Assembly (NCBI GenBank): GCA_947683625.1
Contig: CANTUR010000286.1
Span: 186,001 to 250,000 of the forward strand
Direction: 5' to 3'
DNA: 64,000 bases
From: Mallotus nudiflorus
Lineage: Eukaryota > Streptophyta > Magnoliopsida > Malpighiales > Euphorbiaceae
Shown piece by piece: positions 1 to 11,199 of the stretch. The translations under genes and the position numbers were made by a program. The stretch's first letter is position 1; each line of letters starts with the position of its first letter. The notes beneath the pieces were generated by a model. It saw nothing but the letters and a program-made list of their open reading frames with translations, was not told the DNA's origin and did not search any database.

Positions 1-548
1 GCAAAAGGTAAAGGTATAAATATTAAAAATTTAAAGGTATTTTGTTCAATTAATAAAAAATATGAAATTCTTGTTGAATTATTTTCTCTCTTGTTTAGGA
101 CAAAGATAAAAGAAAGAGAAAGAAATATGTATTTTAAATTCAAATCTGTTCAAAATTTTTCTGGGAGTTTTCTAAAGTTTTTGATGCATGAACATTTATA
201 ACATATGAAAATGCCTATTAGTTAAAATTTATGTACATCTTAGAAAGTTATTCCTGTAAGGCAGAGTCGTAAAGAGGTGATCTTAGCAAAAAGGTGCCAT
301 TTTCTGGTCATTTCATATGAAATGTGAAGGTTATAAACGTCAACTATATGCAGTTCAAGAACGCTTGAAAACTTCAATATCTGCTAAATATTGTTTGTGA
401 CTTCTAAAAACTTCATGAAAACTGAAACTTATCATTGTCTTCAAATCATCCCCATTTAGCCTTTTTAGTTCTCACTAAATTCAATTTGTTGATTATGGGC
501 TTGGAGATTAAAATCCACCACAAAAGTTTGAAACAATTGACACGGAAA

Positions 549-571
549 ATATATATATATATATATATATT
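549..571. repeat. (AT)n microsatellite
   Basis: Uninterrupted AT dinucleotide run of about 11 units. Confidence 0.95.
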
Positions 572-809
572 GTTCATTTTAGTCTGAAACGGAGTGGATT
601 TTGCAGTTGGGATGGAGGATAAAATTCTCTAACCCACACCAAATTTGACTTGGATTGGAGATGCTCCTTTGTGTATTTTGTCTGAAATTTCTACTTTCTT
701 CAGAATGCTAGTTCCTACCGAGACATGAATCAGAAATGATGTTATGTCTCATGTATTTTGTCTGAAATGATGTTATTATACCCAGGGCCCTTCAAATGTG
801 CGATCCTAA

Positions 810-836
810 ATATATATATATATATATATATATATT
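810..836. repeat. (TA)n microsatellite
   Basis: Uninterrupted TA dinucleotide run of about 13 units. Confidence 0.95.
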
Positions 837-1331
837 CATAATCCTTTACATTTATTTTATATTTTTATACAATAATTTAGAATCGTTTTTATTTATTTTA
901 CATTTTGGATATAATAATTATATATATATTTTTGTCAAATCAGAATACTTTATGTACACGTTATGACCCCATGTGAATGCAATTTGTTACCATTTAGGGA
1001 GTGAAAATGTTGCAAAAGTTATCTTGGGCCTAATCTCCATTCATCCAAATTCAACAAATTAGTTGCAATATAATTAATTCATGAAAATTGTTAATGTAGC
1101 CTAATACATAATATTTAGAAAGCAATCCTTAGGATAATATGATAATTATTAAGCAATCCTTACTATAATTTTATTAATTATTTACTTACTATTGCTTAAA
1201 ATAAAAAAATTAATTATTTAATATACAATTTAATTTCAATAAATGAAATTTGATTCTTATACAATTAATTATTTTATACATAGTTTGATTGAAATAAAAA
1301 CTATAAAATAGAATAATATGATAATTTATTG

Positions 1332-1333
<2 letters not shown>

Positions 1334-1367
<34 letters not shown>
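1334..1367. repeat. (TAA)n microsatellite
   Basis: Trinucleotide run of about 11 units. Confidence 0.95.
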
Positions 1368-1545
1368 TAAACAATTAATTAATTACATAATATATAAGTA
1401 AAATAATAAAATAAAATCTTGTATAATTTACTAACATGATATAACAGCTTATACTTCAAGCGTTTAGTAGACGAGAACATCTGGTCTCAAGAGTTTTGCA
1501 AATTTGCTTTAGCATTACATCAGAGCAAAGCAATCAGAGATTGAC

Positions 1546-1855
1546 ACTAACTTTTGTACTTCCGAATCAGCTCCACAGCTTGAAATAGATTCAAATGCTT
1601 GGCCGTAGGCTGAGACGAGATGCTAGCTTCTGACCAAGGGATTTGTCACGCTGCATTACAAGTAAAACCATGATCTGACATAACATTTGAGTATAATGTT
1701 GCCTTTTTCATTTCTATACAACGCCACCACATGTTGAAAATGCATCAAATTATAAGCAAGTCTAACCTCAATCCAGTAGGAGGTCCAGATGGTGCAAAGC
1801 TTGTGGGTAACACCAGGATCAGACAAGCCCCCTACCAATCTTTCAGTCTTTGAAA
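1546..1855 (-). pseudogene. Exon-like remnant of an unidentified host gene
   Basis: Two stretches on the minus strand look like exons. The upstream one (about 1768-1855) reads TERLVGGLSDPGVTHKLCTI and then WTSYWIE, and is followed by a GT. The second (about 1546-1648) begins right after an acceptor-like TTGTAATGCAG and reads DKSLGQKLASRLSLRP. After that a one-base shift is needed to continue into HLNLFQAVELIRKYKS and a stop. Local composition is less AT-biased than the surroundings. The gene was not recognised, and a frameshift plus nearby partial repeats suggest decay. It could also be chance coding-like sequence. Confidence 0.3.
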
Positions 1856-2138
1856 GCACAGTGCCAAAACAATTACATTGAAATTGTTTGTTGTATCTCA
1901 CAGCTCGCGGGTTTTTTTCATAAATGCCCCCCAAAACTAAATAACTAAACAATTTGATGCATTTTTCAATGAAGTTGAAATCACAATACCAAAACAAGAT
2001 ACATCAAGTACTTCCATTCCAAAAACTAAACAATTTTTCAATGAAGTTGATGCATTTTTCACAAGCCCCCTACCAATCGATTGAGATACATCCAAAAGCT
2101 AAAAAATTTCAATGAAGTTGAAAGCACAGTGCCAAAAC
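1823..2138. repeat. Local direct repeat pair
   Basis: ACAAGCCCCCTACCAATC occurs at 1823-1840 and 2061-2078. TGAAAGCACAGTGCCAAAAC occurs at 1851-1870 and 2119-2138. The motifs keep their order, so a short segment of the exon-like remnant was duplicated and then diverged. Confidence 0.8.
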
Positions 2139-2737
2139 GAGATTCATCATTGGGTGCTTTTGTCGAACACCTTGCGTTCAATGGAATTTAAAGCTAAACA
2201 ACGACTTGAACCTAAGAAAGACGTCAAGATTTAGGTCAAACGCCTTCGTTATGGTCAAAGACTGAATTTCTAGGTTTCATTTCATAATATTAATACACAA
2301 ACGCAAATTCATGAAATAAATATACATAAACACAAAAGCATGAAACAGAAGAATACCAAAAATAAGGTAAATTTAGAAGAGATGAATAGATAGGTTTTCT
2401 CAGTTTTATCACCAATAAATCAAATAAAAAATAGAAAAGCTACTGAAATCTCCCAATAAATCTGTAGCATTTTAGATCAAAAGCAAACGAAAAAGAAGGA
2501 CAGAAACGCTTATATGTTGATCGACCTTATACTTACACTTACAATAATGAAAAAAAGGAATGGGAAAGGAGATCATGAAGAGGACAAAAAAGTTTAAATA
2601 TTTAGTTATTAAGGTGACTTTTTAGAGCTTTTAGTAAATATCCCAATATTCATTTAATAATAGCTTACCCATTGAGATCCAAAACTTGTAACTAATTAAA
2701 ACATTTGTTTAACTAAGATTTATTAACCAAAAACTTA

Positions 2738-3639
2738 GGTAAAATGTATGGGTGGATATCCAATTTTGCACTTATTATAGTTTAGATACTAAAACTTAAT
2801 CTGTTTCTTTTTAAATATCCTATTTTGATTTAAGTATCATTCGTCAATGATTTAATGACGGGATGATGACGTGATAGCCGACAAGAGAATATTTCGAAAA
2901 TATTTATCATGTCACTCATGTCTATTCATCAATTTTTAGGGATTACTTACAATGATGATCACCCAACTTTACTTTTATTTTTTTTTTGTCACCTAACATT
3001 GATTTTGCTTCAAAAAGGGTACTGTTAAAGATTTGCACTCTTATGAATTTCTCTTAAAAATGATTTTAACTCCTCAATCTCCTTATCTTTTCAATTTAAT
3101 CCAAAAATTATAAAAAGTTTAAAAGTTTACTTCTCCTAGTCTATGATACCACTCAAAATGAATATGCTCTTATTAAGCAAAAAAAAAAATAAGTTTCAAA
3201 TTTTTCCTTATTTTCTATAAACGCATATAAAATATGGACTTATTTGCAAAAAAAAAAAACTTTAATTCTAAATTAAAATAGTAATTATGGATTCCTTAGT
3301 ACTATAAAAAATTTTAAGTAATTGTTATAAAATTAAATAGAAGTTTGGTATTTGAAAAGATATAAATTAAAAGTTTGGTAACTAAATTAAAATAAAGATA
3401 AAGTTCGGTATCCTCCTATGAATTTGGTGCTAAAAATTGATGACTAGGTATGAGTGACATGGCGAATAGCGAATATTCCCGAAATATTCTCTTGCTGGCT
3501 GTCACGTTATCATCCTACCACTAGGTTACTGGCGGATGATACTTAAATTAAAATTAGGTACTTAAAAAGAAATCGATTAAACTTTAGTATCGAAAATACA
3601 ATAAATACAAAGTTGGATACCCACCCATATATTTAACCC
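2738..3639. mobile_element. Non-autonomous TIR DNA transposon (Mutator-like?)
   Basis: Left arm 2738-2945 and right arm 3432-3639 are inverted copies of each other. For example, a segment reading GTGGATATCCAATTTTG in the left arm is matched by the reverse complement of CAAAGTTGGATACCCAC in the right arm. The ends begin GG(G)T. The element is flanked by CCAAAAACTTA (2727-2737) and CCAAAAACGTA (3640-3650), a diverged 9-11 bp target duplication. Long inverted repeats with a 9-11 bp duplication fit Mutator-like elements. The 490 bp interior encodes nothing recognisable, so it would need a transposase from elsewhere. Confidence 0.7.
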
Positions 3640-4229
3640 CCAAAAACGTAGTTCCCCTATTTTTAAATGATAGTACCAAGAGCTTCTAAATTTATGTAGG
3701 CAAAACCCATCAGGAGACTCCTAAACTTATTGATTTTTAACTTTATTCAACTTTAGACCCTTAAAGTTTCATTTTATATATCTAAATACTCAAATTTTAT
3801 GGGTTCAAAATTTTAAACCCTCTTGTTAATTTTTTAACAAAAGTTATTTTCTTTTGGTCTCTAAGTTTTATATTTCTAACATTCATATCATTTTTTTTAC
3901 CTTTTAACACTTATATCACTTTTAAAAATTTTTCAATTGTAAAAAGTAAATTTACTTATTTTAATTTCTAATATTTTAAATTAAAAAATAAATTTATATA
4001 CATTTTAAAATAATTTTAAATTTTAAAAATAAAAAAGCTAATGTTTGTAATGACTTAGTATTTTAAATAAAATAATATTATTTTGGAATATGCACTGTTA
4101 ATAATTTTAAATTTTATTTGTATATTATTATTGCTAATTGCTAATATTATTTATATATTTTATTCTAAGAAATTTGTTTACATAAAATAATTTATTTTAC
4201 GTGGGATTATTGATAATATTAAAGCTAAT

Positions 4230-4231
<2 letters not shown>

Positions 4232-4304
<73 letters not shown>

Positions 4305-4314
4305 GTTAACATTA

Positions 4315-4360
<46 letters not shown>
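4232..4360. repeat. (ATT)n microsatellite in the 5' LTR
   Basis: ATT/TTA trinucleotide array of about 129 bp with one interruption near 4305-4318. The 3' LTR has a matching block at 12752-12831, so the array pre-existed in the element. Confidence 0.95.
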
Positions 4361-4361
<1 letters not shown>

Positions 4362-6224
4362 AAATTAGTTGAAGGGCAATTTACTAATTTCATAATTAAA
4401 AAATAATAAAAAAGTGAAAAAGCATAATGGGTCAAAAGTCTTTCTTCTTCTCTTTCTTTTTTATTTTTTTCTTTTTCTTCTTCTTCTTTTTTTTTTTTTT
4501 CTTCTTCTTCTTTTCCACTGTGACCTTGCAGCCCCCGCCGGAGGCACCCCAGCTGCCACCGCCGATTGCCATCAACTCTAGACGCCTCCAACTGCCGTCC
4601 GACATTACCAGTCGCCGCTGCACCATCGGGAAACAAACCTAGCCGAAAGTCAAGCTCTAACATTGTCGGTGAGATTTTGGCCAACTTAGGATTTTGGACT
4701 AGACTCTTTTGAATGGTTTTCCACCGGTGAGTCCATTTTCAAGCTCTATTTAAGCTCAAATCCTCTAGATTTTTAGATAGCTTCAATTTTTATTTTATGT
4801 ATTTTAGGGTTTTTTTTTTTAACTAGATTATGTTTGATTTATGCAAACTTGCTTAAGAAATGGTGATTTTGGTAGCTTAAGCTTCTTATATATATTTTTT
4901 GTGAATTTTTTTGAATTAATTTGAATTTTTGGGTAATTTTTATCATTTTAATATTAAATATTGAATTTTTGATAATTATGTTAATTAATTAATTTTCATG
5001 AGAATTTGGTTAAATTAGTGTTAGTAATTTGAGTTAATAATTTAGAATTATTAAAATAATTTTTGGTGAATTTATATAATTTTTGAGAATAATTATATTA
5101 TGTAATTTTGGTGAATTTATATTATATTATATTATGTAATTTTGTATTTATGAGTTACTTGTGTAATTTTGTGGAAATTATGGTTAAATAATATGTTTTA
5201 AATGATTTTAGAATTATATAGGGTATTAAAATGATTTTTATAAATTATTTACTATTTTTAACTAATTAATACTAATTTTTGAAAATTATATTCAAATAAT
5301 ATATTATTTACTATTTTGGTGATTAAATGGATTTTAATTACTTTTAAGCTATTTGAATATATAACAGTGAATTTTTATTATTTTATGTGAAATTATTGAA
5401 AATTTTGATTTTTATTAATATTATATTATTATTTTAGATTTTTATTTAATTATTGTGAAAATAATTGTATTTAGTGTTTTAATATTAAAATATATAATAC
5501 GTTGGTATTTTGAGGATATTTATGGAATTTAATTATTTTAATATATTTATTATATTATTTGTATTTTTTGTGAATTGTGAACCTCAGTTAAGAAATTGTG
5601 CAGTTTGGGATCCCAACCTGAGTTGTTGAGTTTGTGGTGTTAGAAGTGTATTTTTCTTACAAGATCAACTCTACTTTTTGTTAGAGAGATGTTCATTTTA
5701 CAGAGGAGGTTCTGCCGAATTTTCGATAGAATTCTTATAAAACGTGACGTCGGGTCGATTCTAAATTTTTGTGTTTGTCTGGATTATTTATTCCTAGATT
5801 GAGTCTCTTTTAAAAGTACAAGTTAGCAATTATTCTGATTTATTTATTTTCTAGTTGATCCGAGACCGAGGCCTATTAGACTGGGCCCATCGAGCTAGTC
5901 TCGAGGAGCCCAAACTTGTGAGTTATTATCTTATATATGCATTGCATGTAGAATGCATGAAAATTAGCATCCATGAATTTTATAATGAAATTGAATGTGA
6001 ATATTTCTTTAAATAAATAAGTATATTTTTGATATACTTTTGATATATTTTTAGTATATTTGATATATATGTGACACATATGTATAATTTTTTTAGTATA
6101 TATTTTGTATATGTGCATCATATATATTTAGTATATTTTCGATATATTTCTGGTATATTATGGTTTATTTTGATATATATGTGGCTTATATACTTTTCGG
6201 TTTATTTACTATCTTGGGGCCAGT

Positions 6225-6424
6225 CAACTGTCCAAAATGAAATAAAAGAATTAATTTGGAATTAAATGAGCCTATATGGCTAGAGAGATATTTTTGGTTG
6301 AGGTTATGAATAATTAGGGTTCTATTTGATCCTTCATTCAAATAAACATTTTTTAGCATTTATATATATATAAGTGATTTCAGCCATATAGGCTCATTTA
6401 AATTGAAAAAGGTGGACAGTTGAC
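6225..6424. repeat. Imperfect inverted repeat inside the 5' LTR
   Basis: AAATGAGCCTATATGGCT near 6265 is matched inverted by AGCCATATAGGCTCATTT near 6388. Further out, GTCAACTGTCC near 6228 is matched by GGACAGTTGAC near 6413. The arms flank about 100 bp. The right arm is missing part of the left arm sequence. The 3' LTR lacks the right arm, so this arose with the rearrangement of this LTR copy. Confidence 0.75.
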
Positions 6425-6436
6425 GGTGCGAATATT

Positions 6437-6741
6437 CGTGCAGTAGTTGTTAAATTGAAAAAGGATGTTGTATGATATCTGTATGAGTTATGTACTTTAA
6501 ATATTTGAACTGGATTTGTATTAAAAATTATTAATATACGAGATAAGGATGTTCGATTTAATATCATTGGTAGATTATTATTTTATTTTATTTATGATTT
6601 ATTTCCGCTGTAGATTATTTTAATTATATTATCATTATTATTGCGTGTTTTTATTTTATTTTAAGACTTATTACAGGTTCCGGATTCGAAAGAATTCTCG
6701 TTTCTTAGCGCCGGTCATGGCCCCTGTTTTGAGTCGTGACA
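6437..6741 (+). repeat. Extra LTR tail of a related chromovirus family
   Basis: This stretch matches the terminal 300 bp of the solo LTR at 45389-48633. Shared text includes CTGGATTTGTATTAAA, TTATTTCCGCTG, CGGATTCGAAAGAATTC and GTCATGGCCCCTGTTTTG, and it ends TCGTGACA. The host LTR has its own related but different tail at 7220-7589, so this LTR has two tails in tandem. Confidence 0.8.
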
Positions 6742-7219
6742 TAAACTTAGTTTAAAAATAATAAATTATAAGAGAAAAAAAATTTAATAATTAATTTAGC
6801 ACAACTGAATGAAACATAATTTAAATTTTTTAAAAAATATTATTTAAATGAGTTCAATTTCCGCTAGCTAAGCTAATATCATCAATTATAAATCTAAATA
6901 GACCATAGGAAAATTCTTATCAACATTCACCTTAGTAATGCCAGGAACACTTTTTTGCGAAGTCATTTAAGTTGATTTTTTTTTTTTTTGTCTATATTTA
7001 TATGTGTGAATGTAGATAAGAATTAGACTGCTTGTAGTATCATGGAAATTGTTAGCACAACACTTGTGTATCCATATGGGGCTTCATCTCTTAAGTGTGC
7101 TCTCTCCCATTATTTTATTACTACTAGCTAGTATCAGCATGGCTGATGTAAGGGTTTTATTTCCATCGACCAGACCCAATGGTACAACTGGAATGATGCC
7201 ATCTACTTCATTTAAAAAC
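6742..7219 (+). other. Non-LTR DNA captured between two LTR tails
   Basis: The sequence is absent from the 3' LTR and does not resemble the element's internal region. It begins exactly after the TGACA end of the first tail and stops where homology to the 3' LTR resumes. It holds the small secreted-protein-like frame described separately. A likely origin is host flanking DNA trapped by recombination between two LTRs. Confidence 0.6.
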
Positions 7220-7234
7220 ATTCTTCATCTTTAG
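7076..7234 (+). pseudogene. Small secreted-protein-like frame in captured DNA
   Basis: From the ATG at 7076 the frame reads MGLHLLSVLSPIILLLLASI and then SMADVRVLFPSTRPNG. That is a hydrophobic N-terminus like a signal peptide followed by a polar stretch. About 48 codons lie in the captured segment; the last few and the stop fall in LTR sequence, so any gene here is truncated at its 3' end. An upstream ATG at 7042 is in another frame. The family was not recognised. It may be the start of a small secreted peptide gene, or a chance frame. Confidence 0.3.
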
Positions 7235-7593
7235 ATCTCAGTAGTAGACCTCTATGCTGGACTTCTTCAGCCCCGACTAGTTTATATAAATTATTTATTT
7301 GAACTTTTTTTGTATTCTAGAAAACTGCAGTAGTAGTGTTTGTATATGTAGAATGTTGTTTATGTTGTTTTTATGTCAGAGACCTTTCTCTATATATTGT
7401 ATGTAAATATTTTATTTTATGATATGACATTAAGTATTTATTTTATATATCAATTTAAGATTTTAATTATGGCATATTTTTTTATTTTTTTATTGCATGC
7501 TTTTATTTTTAAGGCTTGCTATGGGTTCCAGATTCGAAAGAATTCTCGTTCCCTAGCACTGGTCATGACTCCCGGTTTGGGTTGTGACAAAGT

Positions 7594-7605
7594 TGGTATC
7601 AGAGC
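7594..7605 (+). promoter_or_regulatory. Primer binding site, tRNA-iMet
   Basis: TGGTATCAGAGC lies four bases after the end of the 5' LTR and is complementary to the 3' end of plant initiator tRNA-Met, the usual primer for this group. Confidence 0.95.
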
Positions 7606-7773
7606 CCTAGGTTTAATGTTGTGGACCTAGGTTTTTAGAGTTGTGTTTTCTTTGAAACTACTGTAGTTGTTTATGTTTGAGTATGTCTTCGATAAGTTTT
7701 CCTTGATTTAGTATTTTGTGTAATCTTTAGCTTGTCTATTTTATTTGAATCTCTTTGGTTTTATCTTTTCAGA

Positions 7774-9060
7774 ATGAAGAGGCGAGCGCATGTCGCTCCA
7801 CCGATTGTTAAGGCCGAGGATGATTAGTCCTTTCAGGAAGAGGTTTTACCTCCTGAGCCACCAACGAGGAGCAGAGGTCGAGGTAGAGGTAGACCTCAAG
7901 GAGTGGCAGGTTGCCATAGACAGTGAGAGCTACATGATAAAGAACTTGTAGAGCCTAAGTACGAGGAAGCTGTGATACCTCCAGTTGCACTGTCGATATA
8001 GTCTGCCTATCAACAGGGTATGTCTGACCCTGAGGCATCACTGTTCTATATCAGAGTTAGCAAGATAGCCTCTGATGGGACGTCAAATCCATTAGACTTT
8101 CTGCACGCGATTGAGACGAGGACTCAGATTGCTCACACCGAGTACCAACGGATCATGATCATCGAGTTATCTGTAAAGGGACCAGCCCTAGATTCATTCA
8201 TTTAAGTGATTCAACCATATATGATAACGATGGCCTGAGCTTAGTTCAAAGAGAGTTTTACAAGGAGGTTCTACCTAGAGCCACCCCGGATGAGTTACAT
8301 ACTTCAACTGATGAGCATCATCAGAGGTGATAGATCTATCGAGGACTACACTAGAGAGTTTCTCCGATTGGCAGATATGCAGAGGATTTAATATGAGATC
8401 AGTATTTTGCTGTTATTATATACATCACTGGTCTGAGTTCTGCATTTGCTGGGATGCCTACTGTGGGCTTTACTCTGAAGTCAGTGATAGAGTTGTCCAA
8501 TGAGATAGAGTTGAGATTAATCAGGTAAGGAGCTATGCCTAATTACTACTAGTTGGGTATACAGTCAGGAGGATTTCAGACTACTCCATATTCAACCTTT
8601 TAGATTTGTTCGAGTAGCCAGCATAGAGGCTCAATGCAGCAGAGCCAGAAGCAGTAGCAAAGAGTGTATAGGAGTAGCATACATGGTCATGCTGGACCTC
8701 ATAGATATATTAGATTTGGGTTAAGTGCTTCTAGCAACAATAGTGGTCGGAGCATAGGATCAGCAGCTAGCGCCTATCAGACTTGTGGTAGAGTCCATCA
8801 TGGACCATGTTATATGGTGCCACTGACTTGTTTTTAATATGGACAAACGAGACACTTTGCCAAATCATGTCCATATTCTGGTTTTCAGCCACAATAATTT
8901 CCACAATAGTCGATTACTAATGCAGCACCAACTCCTTTTCAGTTGCCTCCAACTTAGTACTTGAGTTTGACGTAGATTGTTGCTCAGCAGGGATGCGGTA
9001 GAGGTACTAGAGGAGGTGCCAGAGATTTTGGCCAGGCTTCTATCAGTTAACAGGGAGGTC
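7774..9060 (+). pseudogene. gag: Ty3 gag remnant
   Basis: Gag would form the particle shell and bind element RNA. The likely start is ATG 7774 (MKRRAHVAPP). The central gag domain is seen at 8020-8400: FLHAIETRTQIAHTEYQRI, then after stops IEDYTREFLRLADMQ. The zinc knuckle at 8829-8870 reads C-F-stop-Y-G-Q-T-R-H-F-A-K-S-C. Against the C-x2-C-x4-H-x4-C pattern, the second Cys is Tyr, the glycine before His is Arg, and one codon is a stop; each difference fits a G-to-A or C-to-T change. Stops occur throughout (for example 7829, 8000), so no protein can be made. Confidence 0.88.
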
Positions 9061-9463
9061 GAGGTCAGGCCAAGGTTTTCCACCTCACTCAGCAGGATAC
9101 TCAAGCATCTAATGTCGTCGTTACAGGTATTATTCTTGTTTGTTACTTGGATGCTTGGATTTTTTTTATCTGGGTGCTATGCATTCCTTTATATCCCCTG
9201 TGTTTTCTTTAAAGTCATGTTGGCAAGCTTCGAGGATGGTTTTTCCTCTATCTGTCGACACTCCTCTAAGCGATTCATTAGACACCGACGTTGTTTTTTC
9301 TAGTTGTTCAGTGTTTGTCAGAGGCAGAGAATTGTTAGCAGAATTAGTATTATTGGATATGATGGAGTTTGATGTGATTTTGGGTATGGATTGGTTGTCT
9401 CAACACTATGCCGTTATGGATTGTCAAAATAAAGAGGTAATTTTTAGAATTTCAAATAAATAA
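9061..9463 (+). pseudogene. Ty3 protease remnant
   Basis: The retropepsin-like protease of the polyprotein, which would cut Gag-Pol. The C-terminal half is well kept in one frame from about 9226: VFVRGRELLAELVLLDMMEF followed by DVILGMDWLSQHYAVMDC. The active-site region at about 9167-9184 reads Y-L-G-A-M-H-S-F where the family has D-x-G-A-T-H-S-F, so the catalytic aspartate is missing and Thr is Met. A stop follows at the end of the frame (9461-9463). It is inactive. Confidence 0.85.
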
Positions 9464-9559
9464 GAGTTTAAGTTTATTGGTGATAAGAGTTCTGCACCTC
9501 AGAATCTCATCTTCGCTATCAACATTAGGAAGATGCTGAAGAAGGGTTGTTAGGGATAT

Positions 9560-10241
9560 TTGGCATTAGTCAGGGATACTTCAATAGAGAAGTTGTCACT
9601 CACAGATGTTCCTATTGCCTATGAGTTTCCTGATGTTTTTCCTGAGGAGTTGCTAGGTTTACCACCTCACAGAGAGATTGAGTTCTATATAGATATGGTT
9701 CCAGACACTACTCCTATTTTGATGCTGCCCTATAGAATGGCTTCTGTAGAGTTAAAAGAGTTAAAGGAGCAGTTGCAGAAATTACTAGATAAGGGTTTTA
9801 TCAGACCTAGTGTTTCTCCTTGGGGTGCACCAATCCTGTTTATGAGAAAGAAGGATGGTACCCTAAGACTGTGCATAGATTACAAAGAGTTGAATAAGGT
9901 AACTATAAAGAACAAGTATCCTCTCCCAAGGATAGAGTATCTGTTTGATTAGCTTCAGGGTGCACAGTTCTTTTTCTAAGATTGACTTGAGGTCAAGTTA
10001 TCATCAATTACAGATAAGTGAAGTCGATGTTCCTAAAATGGCATTTCGCACTCAATATGGACATTATGAGTTTCTAGTAATGTCATTTGGGTTGACTAAT
10101 GCACTAGTTGCTTTTATGGATCTGATGAACAGGGTATTCAGACCATTTATGGATCAGTTTGTAGTAGTCTTCATTGATGATATACTGGTGTATTCGAAGA
10201 GTATGAAGGAGCATGTATATCACTTAAGGACTGTATTATAA
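9560..10241 (+). pseudogene. pol: Ty3 reverse transcriptase remnant
   Basis: The domain copies element RNA into DNA. N-terminal landmark DVPIAYEFPDVFPEELLG is at about 9605; the fingers and palm follow with KKDGTLRLCIDYKELNKVTI (about 9850). Then comes a stop at 9950-9952 where the family has the Gln of DQLQGA, a CAG-to-TAG change. Next are FSKIDLRSSYHQLQI and the catalytic FIDDILVYS (about 10171-10197) with both aspartates kept. A stop at 10239-10241 again replaces Gln (CAA to TAA). Apart from the stops, this is the best preserved domain of the element. Confidence 0.92.
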
Positions 10242-11000
10242 ACACTGAAAGAATATTAGCTTTATCCTAAATTCTCAAATTATAATTTCTGGTTAGAGAG
10301 TGTTGCATTCCTTGGACATATGGTGTCTAAAGATGGTATCCAGGTTAATCTACAGAAGATAGAGGCAGTGTCTGAGTGGCCTAGACCGATGACAGTTACA
10401 GAGATTCATAGTTTTCTCGGTTTGGTTGGATAATATAGGAGATTTGTGCAGGATTTTTCCAGAATTGTAGCTCTTATGACTCGTTTGACTAAGAAGATTG
10501 TGAATTTTAAGTGGTCAGATGGTTATGAGAATAGTTTCCAGTTATTGAAGGAGAAGTTGACCATAGCTCTAATTTTGGCTTTGCCGAATGGAGTAGATAA
10601 ATTCATTATGTATTGTGATGCTTCTAGAGTTGACTTAGGTTATGTATTGATGTTAGGGCGATAGCTTATGCTTCAAGGTAGTTAAAGAAGCATGAATAGA
10701 ATTATCCTAGCCACGACCTAGAGATGGCTGCAGTGATCTTTGCTCTCAAGATTTGGAGACATTATTTGTACGGGGTGACTTATGAAATTTTCATATATCA
10801 CAAGAGCCTGAAGTACATTTTTCAGTAGAGAGATCTAAATCTGAGGTAGAGGATATGGTTAGAACTCCTAAAGGACTATAATTACGAGATTCTTTATCAT
10901 CCAAGCAAGGTTAATGTGATAGCAGATGCCTTGAGTAAGAAGTCCTCAGGTAGTCTTGCTCACATCAGTGTGGAGAGGAGACCGTTGATTCAAGAGTTGC
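10242..11000 (+). pseudogene. pol: Ty3 RNase H and connection domain remnant
   Basis: After the RT end, the connection region is readable (LESVAFLGHMVSKDGIQV, about 10297). RNase H follows with YCDASRVDLGYVLM (about 10612), where the family has a Gly-rich DAS motif, and ALKIWRHYLYG plus ADALSKKSSG (about 10920). Many TAG stops interrupt it. The role would be removing the RNA strand during reverse transcription. Confidence 0.85.
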
Positions 11001-11199
11001 ACCAGTTAGTGGATCAAGGTCTGATGATAAAGATGAGTAGATCAGGTAGACTGTTAGCTCAGTTCAAAGTTTGATCTATACTAAGAGATAGGATTAAGGC
11101 AGCTCAAGTCTGAGATCCTATTCTAGTAGAGCTTGCAGAGAATATTCGTGCAGGAAAGTTAACTGATTTCACACTTGATGATGAAGGTGTTTTATGGAT

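Larger units (their letters stand above)
1..1545. other. AT-rich intergenic DNA, no gene seen
   Basis: No open frame with recognisable content was found on either strand. The stretch is strongly AT-rich and holds simple repeats: (AT)n at 549-571, (TA)n at 810-836 and (TAA)n at 1334-1367. No LTR ends, tRNA or promoter could be supported. Confidence 0.6.
4046..7589 (+). repeat. 5' LTR of the Ty3 element, rearranged
   Basis: It starts TGTAATGACTTAG and ends GGTTGTGACA. At 3544 bp it is 540 bp longer than its partner. Relative to the 3' LTR it has lost the counterpart of about 14575-14920 and carries foreign sequence at about 6386-7219, including a second LTR tail (6437-6741). It also contains an (ATT)n block and a GC-rich patch (about 4515-4630) in otherwise AT-rich DNA. 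Confidence 0.9.

Noticed and set aside
4178..4684. 168-codon minus-strand frame with poly-Ile and poly-Lys/Glu runs, and shorter frames nearby
   Set aside because: It is the translation of the (ATT)n array and a TTC/TTT tract inside the Ty3 LTR; the same type of frame appears weakly in the other LTR.
4041..6746. Reading 4046-6741 as a separate complete solo LTR
   Set aside because: It ends in TGACA, but the bases after it (TAAAC) do not match ATGTT on the left, whereas ATGTT is found at 15570 after the 3' LTR.
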